From: Chara braunii
Taxonomy: Eukaryota; Streptophyta; Charophyceae; Charales; Characeae
Assembly (NCBI GenBank): GCA_003427395.1
Contig: BFEA01000098.1
Span: 1,537,829 to 1,560,163 of the forward strand
Length of the DNA: 22,335 nucleotides
Direction of reading: 5' to 3'
The translations under genes and the position numbers were made by a program. Within the stretch, counting starts at the first letter, position 1; every line of letters starts with the position of its first letter. Positions 17,291 to 22,335 of this stretch are shown one piece after another. Under the pieces are notes generated by a model, which searched no databases, was not told the origin of the DNA, and was given only the letters and a program-made list of their open reading frames with translations.

Positions 17291-17610
17291 CTCGGCTACC
17301 AGAGTGGCCCCGAACCACTTGTCCAGTCGGGCGAAAAAAACTTGAAATAAATAAATAAACTATTTTTTATTTTCAATTTGGTAAAGAATTTGGATGTGAC
17401 CCTGAGGCAAAAGTTGTTCAGTTTATTTCTTTGCATAACATAAAGTTTTTTCAGGTTTTTTTCTAGGCTACCAGAGTGGCCCGGGATCACTTGCCCGGCC
17501 GGGCCAAAAAAGAATTAAAAAACTAAGAGTAAAAATAAAAACACTAACTTTTATTTTTTATTTTTAATTTGGTAAAGAATTTGGATGTGATCCTGAGGCA
17601 AAACTTGTTC

Positions 17611-17641
<31 letters not shown>

Positions 17642-17813
17642 NNTGGGACCTTCCCTGGTCCTCCCACGGGCAGGCCAGCCGGGACCCGGGCGGCCCGGCT
17701 GGTAGCCTAGTTTTTTTTTGTTGTTTTTTTTTTGCTGGGACCTTCTCTGGTCCTTGCATGGCCGGGCCGCCCGGGAAAACAAGGTGACCCAGGCGGCCCG
17801 GCTTGTAGCCTAG
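17291..17813. mobile_element. TIR element, copy B, interrupted by copy C
   Basis: The left end is CTCGGCTACCAGAGTGGCCC and the right end is GGCCCGGCTTGTAGCCTAG, belonging to the same family as 6982-7352. The flanks ATCCTGTT (17283-17290) and ATCCTATT (17814-17821) are an 8-bp target duplication with one mismatch. The 45-base core lies at 17378-17422. Its right part (17711-17813, with the CCCGGGAAAACAAGGTGACCC segment) matches copy A, showing that copies A and B share an organisation once the insertion at 17463-17710 is discounted. An 8-bp duplication fits hAT-like transposition; no transposase is present. Confidence 0.85.
17463..17710. mobile_element. TIR element, copy C, nested inside copy B
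   Basis: This 248-bp element has ends CTAGGCTACCAGAGTGGCCC and GCGGCCCGGCTGGTAGCCTAG-type termini, GC-rich subterminal blocks, an AT-rich interior and the family core at 17569-17613. It lies in a T-rich stretch of copy B, and T-runs on both sides (17456-17462 and 17711-17719) are compatible with a T-rich 8-bp duplication. A T homopolymer followed by two Ns (17642-17643) marks uncertain assembly inside it. Confidence 0.82.
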
Positions 17814-17821
17814 ATCCTATT

Positions 17822-18151
17822 GCAAAAGCGATAACGATCTCATGAAATGATTCCACAGTCATTCACTGCCGAAGACTACAAGTCAGACGCCTTGGAATCC
17901 CACATTACCTAGCGACTGCAGGGGGCACAACGGACCTACCACATGCAGACCGTACAGAGCCTAGTGCCCCCCACACCTGTCTGCTAAGGAGAGAAGGATG
18001 AACGTAAAAGTGACGATGAAAAAAAAAAAGAAAGAAGAAGAAGAAGAAAAGAAAGAAAGAAAGAAAGATGATAAAGGGGGGGGGGGGGGGGGGAGGAAGA
18101 ACATAAGTTGAGGGGAAACCATGGTTGCAGTGGTAGAAACAGAAAAGCAAC
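17822..18151. other. spacer with purine-rich run, no gene recognised
   Basis: An A/G-only stretch (about 18019-18066, AAGAAG and GAAA repeats) is followed by an 18-base or longer G homopolymer near 18076-18093. This is low-complexity DNA; no gene or RNA is seen. Confidence 0.5.
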
Positions 18152-18348
18152 TGGGTAACTACACGGGAGTCACAAAAACAAGTTATAATTGCACTATGGG
18201 CCAACATACAGTTTGCAATTGGACTTCGGGCACCCTACCTGGCCAGAAAGTTGGGTTTTATACATTGCTCGAACTGCAGTTTCAAACTGTATCTTGGCCC
18301 ATACTGCAATTAGAACTCGTTTTTGCAGCTCCCGGGTAGTTCCGCCCA
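18152..18348. mobile_element. 197-bp foldback (MITE-like) element
   Basis: The left arm (18152-18233) and right arm (about 18262-18348) are imperfect reverse complements of each other over about 80 bases. Examples are GGGTAACTACACGGGAG with CTCCCGGGTAGTTCCGCCC, and TAATTGCACTATGGGCCAAC with the inverse of TTGGCCCATACTGCAATTA. The loop is about 30 bases. Hairpin-like frames on both strands are by-products of this symmetry. No clear target duplication was found; the right end abuts an A run. Confidence 0.82.
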
Positions 18349-18838
18349 AAAAAAAACTTAAAAACGTTTATGTTAACACAGGAGGAATGGATATACATAG
18401 TCAACGAAAAATATGAACAATAGCTACATGATTGATTTGATTGCGCACTTCCTAATTTCCTATGCAACAATACTGTTGCAAAAGTAAGGGTCGCAGCTCC
18501 AATCAACCAGACAGCTCCTCCAAGCAAACATCATAGCGATTTGCGCAACTTGTTCTTCAGCAGCTGCAACCCAGCTGCTAACTAATGTGAGGCCTTTGCC
18601 GCGCCAATTTATTAAGGCTTGTTTTCAGTTTCCTCCTCCATGAAACTCGGACCTTGACAGCTTTTGGAAATTAGTTCCCTAAAATAACTTTCATGAGCAG
18701 ATAGAGCACCGCTAACATCTAGGCTCATCATCTGGCCACCCAGCTTCATTGATGTGCATCTGTGTACTTCACCATCTCCTGAAATGCACCGGATTCCCGG
18801 TCAGTTGCACCCTCATCCAACAGCCCCAATGAGCAACA
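18349..18838. other. spacer, no gene recognised
   Basis: No domain-bearing frame, structural RNA or convincing repeat was found. Confidence 0.4.
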
Positions 18839-18912
18839 AGGAGGCAGTGCCCCACGGCTGCAAGCAGGAGCCAATACCCATGGCTGCAGCAAAGAGGCAG
18901 TACCATTGCCTG
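18839..18912. repeat. 27-bp degenerate tandem repeat
   Basis: Units at 18839-18865, 18866-18892 and a partial third from 18893 share AGGAGGCAGTGCCC...GGCTGCAAGC-like sequence with several substitutions. Confidence 0.6.
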
Positions 18913-18969
18913 GGGGGCACATTCTGTGCAACGACCAACCCTACTTCTCAGTCTACTTTAGACCTCTGA

Positions 18970-18970
<1 letters not shown>

Positions 18971-19043
<73 letters not shown>
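18971..19043. repeat. (CA)n microsatellite
   Basis: An uninterrupted CA dinucleotide run of about 73 bases. Confidence 0.97.
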
Positions 19044-19045
<2 letters not shown>

Positions 19046-19662
19046 CGCCAGCATAGCTGCAGTAGTTTATAGGCTCTTTGTGGCGAACAGGGTTTACGGG
19101 AAGACAAAGAAACAATTGATCACACAAGTTTGGGCTAAAAAAGGGCATCCTCAGGGAGGAGTCATTTGAGCCAACTTTGCCAAACACCAGATGCAAGGCG
19201 CTGGCAACGCAGGCAGATGAGACGCAAAGAAAATAAAGGGTGCCAAGGGGAGAGCAGATAGACAATGCCCAAGGGAAGAGACTTGAGGGAGGGAGTAGGG
19301 GTAAGAGAGAATACAATTGTAGATCCAACAGAATGGGCATAAGACTGCAGAAAAATGGAGGGCGACAAAGTGAGGTGGACGTCGTTAGGAGACCTGGCAC
19401 AACACAGCAATGCAAACCAAGTCTGTTTGCATTTCCAGGACAGAATTGAGAAACAAATTCTTCAGCTCTTTACGCCGCTCAAATGGAATGAATTGCAAGA
19501 ACAACCGAAAGGATACAAGACGGGGAGGAAAAAAAGGAGACGTCAACCGCACCCGTGCCTACAGATAGCGTGCTAATCCTTCAGTTTAAAGAAGACTTCT
19601 TCGAAGCAAAAAAAGAAAAAAGAAAAGAAAAGGAAAAGATGGAAATGTCCTGAACCTAACGC
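19044..19662. other. spacer downstream of uL15m, no gene recognised
   Basis: It includes the 3' flank of the minus-strand uL15m gene. An A/G-rich run at about 19608-19640 lies just beyond its stop codon; on the gene's sense strand this is a T/C run, so it is not a retrocopy poly(A) tail. No AATAAA is evident close by. Confidence 0.5.
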
Positions 19663-20973
19663 TCATTGAGGCCCTTGAAGCTGTTCAGACTCTTTGGGCA
19701 CGCCTACCCTTCCCTCCTCTGTCTGATGATCTCTGGCCAGCCTCGTGACCAGCGCAGCAACACTGTCAATTGTTGGCTTATCACCAGGTTGCATGTAATC
19801 GAGGACAGAGTGTGGCGGTGGGAGATCGCCAATCTTGTCCACCTGACCCAACAGTCTGGGAGGTGGGCGGGCCGGTCTTGGCAGCAACCGGCCTTTCTTC
19901 GCAAACCACTGTGGTTTGAGTAGGGCCCTCAGACCTAACTTGTTGTAGTGCACCCGTGTCACTCTGCCACCCGCCTTTTCCACTGCCTCCTTGGCAGTTG
20001 CCGAAACTCTGCTCACCTCAATGTTGAGAGGGATGTCAAACTCATGGGCACCCCTACCAAGGAGTTTGACCCCATCATTAATCTTCTTCCCTATCACTCT
20101 CGCATCTTTTAGAGTCTTCATGGTCACAGTCTGTGATGGATCAATCTTCCCCTGCTTAACCTTTTCAACTATGGTCCAGAGATTCACAGGCTGGAAAGTC
20201 ATTGCAAAAGGGTTGTGGAAACCCCTCTTTGGGAGTCTCAAACGAAGAGGCGTCTGGCCTCCTTCAAACCCAATCCGAGGGTTCCGGCTCCGAGCCTTTT
20301 GTCCTTTGTGACCTCGGCCAGCCGTTTTCCCCTTCCCAGACCCAATGCCTCTTCCAAGTCGCTTGCCATCTTTCGATGCACCTGGTCCATCTGCCAATCT
20401 GTTGAGCGGGAGGAAACCCCCGGGGGGGATTATCCTCGGCCGTTGCTCTTTCGTAGCCGAATCAAGTGCACCCGCCACCGAAGAGGCCTCTCGCTTTCCC
20501 GACAAACCGACCGCTACATCCCCCATGGCACTGAGCTTGCTTCCTGACACTCGGTGACTGCTGCAGCTCGCAACGTGACGTTTTCCTCCTAAAGACGCAT
20601 AAAAAGATGAGGACGGCATTTTTATTGCCCCGACCAATGACGAGTGACACCTGCACGCCCATGCATCCGTGTTGATGCCCCATGCTTCTCCACCTACCAT
20701 TGTCATCAGCCTGGGTTTACCTGCCAGGGATGACAAGAAGAGCCTTGTCCCTTCAGGTGCCCGGGAGGACAAGGAGGCTTCACCATTCAATGGGGTTGAT
20801 AGCATCGACTGCGGGCAAGGTGCAGGGTGTGGAGAGACAGCGGAACATTGCAGAAGCTGATCAGATTCTGGCAGTAAGCCAACAAGATGGTTGCTGCTCA
20901 GAACATGGGGACGGAAATTTGAAACAGTGGAAGACCGGACATGGCGCGCAACTCGCCTTGCAAGGAACGCCAT
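19663..20973 (-). CDS. mitochondrial ribosomal protein uL15 (L15), single exon
   Basis: A 436-residue uL15 of the mitochondrial large ribosomal subunit. The L15 core is clear: RLGRGIGSGKGKTAGRGHKG within residues 190-229, GGQTPLRLRLPKRGF at about 238-252, MKTLKDARVIGKKINDGVKL in the middle, and the C-terminal GAHEFDIPLNIEVSRVSA segment with AKEAVEKAGGRV at about 308-338. A plant-type extension follows (YNKLGLRALLKPQWFAKKGRLLPRPARPPP). The N-terminus MAFLARRVARHVRSS is Arg-rich and free of acidic residues, as in mitochondrial presequences. I start at the ATG at 20971-20973; the preceding GTG is not a eukaryotic start and an in-frame TGA lies at 21019-21021. About 185 residues precede the core, much longer than bacterial L15 and, from memory, longer than Arabidopsis mitochondrial L15. 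There is no intron or frame break. Confidence 0.95.
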   Translation of the reverse strand: MAFLARRVARHVRSSTVSNFRPHVLSSNHLVGLLPESDQLLQCSAVSPHPAPCPQSMLSTPLNGEASLSSRAPEGTRLFLSSLAGKPRLMTMVGGEAWGINTDAWACRCHSSLVGAIKMPSSSFYASLGGKRHVASCSSHRVSGSKLSAMGDVAVGLSGKREASSVAGALDSATKEQRPRIIPPGGFLPLNRLADGPGASKDGKRLGRGIGSGKGKTAGRGHKGQKARSRNPRIGFEGGQTPLRLRLPKRGFHNPFAMTFQPVNLWTIVEKVKQGKIDPSQTVTMKTLKDARVIGKKINDGVKLLGRGAHEFDIPLNIEVSRVSATAKEAVEKAGGRVTRVHYNKLGLRALLKPQWFAKKGRLLPRPARPPPRLLGQVDKIGDLPPPHSVLDYMQPGDKPTIDSVAALVTRLARDHQTEEGRVGVPKESEQLQGPQ

Positions 20974-21584
20974 CACTGCCCACCTCCAGACGTTTCCTCC
21001 CTCAGGTAGACCCCAGAATCACTCCCAAAGGGCATGCGTCCTCTTCCAGCAAGACAGATGACGGACAATCCACTCGGAACCTACACACACACACACACAC
21101 AAAAGCCAGCAGTGGCCCATTGCATCAGATATGCGCCCAACGAACGGTCTTGGTGCAGACACTAGAGAACAAGCTTGTATCAGAAAGCAATCACGACTTG
21201 AAAAAAACAAAACATAAAAAACAGGCAAGGGGCGACGAATGGAACCCCAACAGCTATGGACATACTAACAACCATGTGCTCAGCACAAGCAAGCTGCCAG
21301 ATTGCAGGGCAGAAGCTAAGGGGCGTGGCTACTGCAAGGAGGTCAAGCTGAGTGGTTGTACAAGCGAGACCGTCCCCACCTCTCTCCGGTCTCGCCCAGC
21401 TCTTCAACTTCCCAGTCAAACAAGACATACCCCACATCCACCCAAAGAACAGTGGACCCACGAGTCGAACATGACGCGTGTGCGCAACCAGAACATACGA
21501 TCAAAATAAAGAGACCGAGAGGCTCTGAATAGACCGACAACTCCATTTGCTATAGAGACTCTGAACTACATTCTACAAAGAACC
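20974..21584. other. upstream region of uL15m, no gene recognised
   Basis: The promoter and 5' UTR of uL15m should lie here; no TATA box is obvious. A short CA run occurs at about 21085-21102. The long plus-strand frame across 20682-21509 is antisense to the uL15m presequence and carries no motif. Confidence 0.45.
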
Positions 21585-21700
21585 CATCTCGGAAAACCAT
21601 CCTGAGAGGCCCAAAAGAATTCATCTTGGAAAACCATCCTGGCACAGAAGGCCCCAATCAGAGTCCATCCTGGAAAACCATCCAGGCAAGGAGGGCTCTA
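21585..21700. repeat. three degenerate tandem copies around GGAAAACCATCC
   Basis: CATCTCGGAAAACCATCCTG, CATCTTGGAAAACCATCCTG and CATCCTGGAAAACCATCCAG occur in succession, about 34-42 bases apart, each followed by an A/G-rich GGCCC or GGCTC spacer. This is a decayed short tandem repeat. Confidence 0.75.
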
Positions 21701-22249
21701 TCCACAGGTCTTTCAGCATGGGTGAATTCTGAAGCCACCATGGGCATAGAGAAGTAGCAGCATTTCTAGTAGGACTGAACTGTATGGAACAGATAATATG
21801 GAATGCGACAAACGAATGAGGCTGTGTTCACACACCCGAGCGCAGGCCCATACACCAGGGTGCCACGTCAGTGGTACCTGTCTGACGGAGGAGGACCAAT
21901 AGTCTGGTCCTACGGGGTGAATTGCCCAGTTGCCAAATACCAAGCAAACAAGTACTTGTACCACTAAAATGACCAGGTTCTGGATCCTCTAGGGAAGCAC
22001 ACTACTTCTCCATGTGGAAACTAGGGAGACTAGAGCCTTGTTTGTGGAAAAAAAAAAAAAAAAAAAAAAAACATAACGAGCGCCTGTAATCAAAGGTACT
22101 CCAACCTTATAATTATAAGTTCACCCTGCGAACCCCGACAAGATTCTGTGAAATCTCTGCTGCATTTGCAACCCCGAACTCAGCAGCACTGTCAGGAGTA
22201 GGCCATGCTCCACTCCATCAGCAAGAAGCCGGTCCTCTGAACAGGCTAC

Positions 22250-22253
<4 letters not shown>
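21701..22253. other. intergenic, no gene recognised
   Basis: An A homopolymer of about 24 bases lies at 22048-22071. It could be a retroelement tail, but no element body or flanking duplication was recognised. No coding frame stands out. Confidence 0.45.

Positions 22254-22335
<82 letters not shown>
22254..22335. repeat. (GA)n microsatellite, cut by the window end
   Basis: A pure GA dinucleotide run continues to the last base of the window, so its full length is unknown. It is the third long GA/AG array in 22 kb. Confidence 0.97.

Noticed and set aside
19132-19169. KKGHPQGGV peptide resembling the PQGG motif of LINE reverse transcriptases
   Set aside because: Only a handful of residues match, the frame stops two codons later, and no other reverse-transcriptase block is present nearby in any frame.
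20974-20976. GTG as the first codon of uL15m
   Set aside because: Plant nuclear genes start at ATG; the next codon (20971-20973) is ATG and begins the Arg-rich presequence directly.
20682-21509. 275-codon plus-strand open frame overlapping uL15m
   Set aside because: It is antisense to the uL15m presequence and has no domain; the opposite strand carries the clear ribosomal protein.

Overview
The window looks like nuclear DNA of a land plant or close streptophyte alga. The evidence is a plant-type tubulin-folding cofactor E, a plant-type mitochondrial ribosomal protein uL15, a U2 snRNA-derived sequence, TTTAGGG-type telomere-like repeats, and a retrotransposon primer-binding site resembling the complement of plant initiator Met-tRNA. 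A degenerate tRNA-Thr with anticodon GGT, an anticodon expected only in organelles or bacteria, points weakly to a lineage whose mitochondrion keeps trnT-GGU (as I recall, bryophytes and charophytes do). I cannot name the species. The sequence is a draft assembly with a 98-base N run and isolated Ns.

Layout: 1-1241 has no recognisable gene. 1242-2984 (minus) is an intact single-exon TBCE gene, with a tRNA-Thr relic behind its 5' end (3133-3205). About 3.2-19 kb is repeat-rich intergenic DNA. It holds a 71-bp tandem repeat with an inverted third copy (3667-3859), a long GA microsatellite (5045-5176), a TIR element (6982-7352), a tRNA-Ala-like relic (8103-8175, minus), and a 3'-truncated U2 snRNA retrocopy with a target-site duplication (9174-9308). 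Further right are a 263-bp tandem duplication (9506-10030), the N gap (11086-11183), 27-bp and 81-bp tandem repeats (11651-11966) and a 74-bp duplication ending in an AG microsatellite (12660-12876). A 317-bp LTR with adjacent PBS lies at 14158-14486, followed by non-coding, extremely G-poor DNA (about 15.2-16.2 kb). The rest of this block contains nested palindromes (16675-16814), a nested pair of TIR elements (17291-17813), a 197-bp foldback element (18152-18348) and a CA microsatellite. 19663-20973 (minus) is an intact single-exon uL15m gene. The remainder is non-coding and ends inside a GA microsatellite cut by the window edge.

The two protein genes are both on the minus strand but about 16.7 kb apart and functionally unrelated: one serves tubulin folding in the cytosol, the other mitochondrial translation. 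I see no operon-like or cluster logic and no new multi-gene system. The interest lies in the mobile elements: an apparent LINE-mobilised U2 pseudogene, a GC-ended and AT-cored TIR family caught inserting into itself, and a non-coding LTR element whose leader has several strong palindromes.
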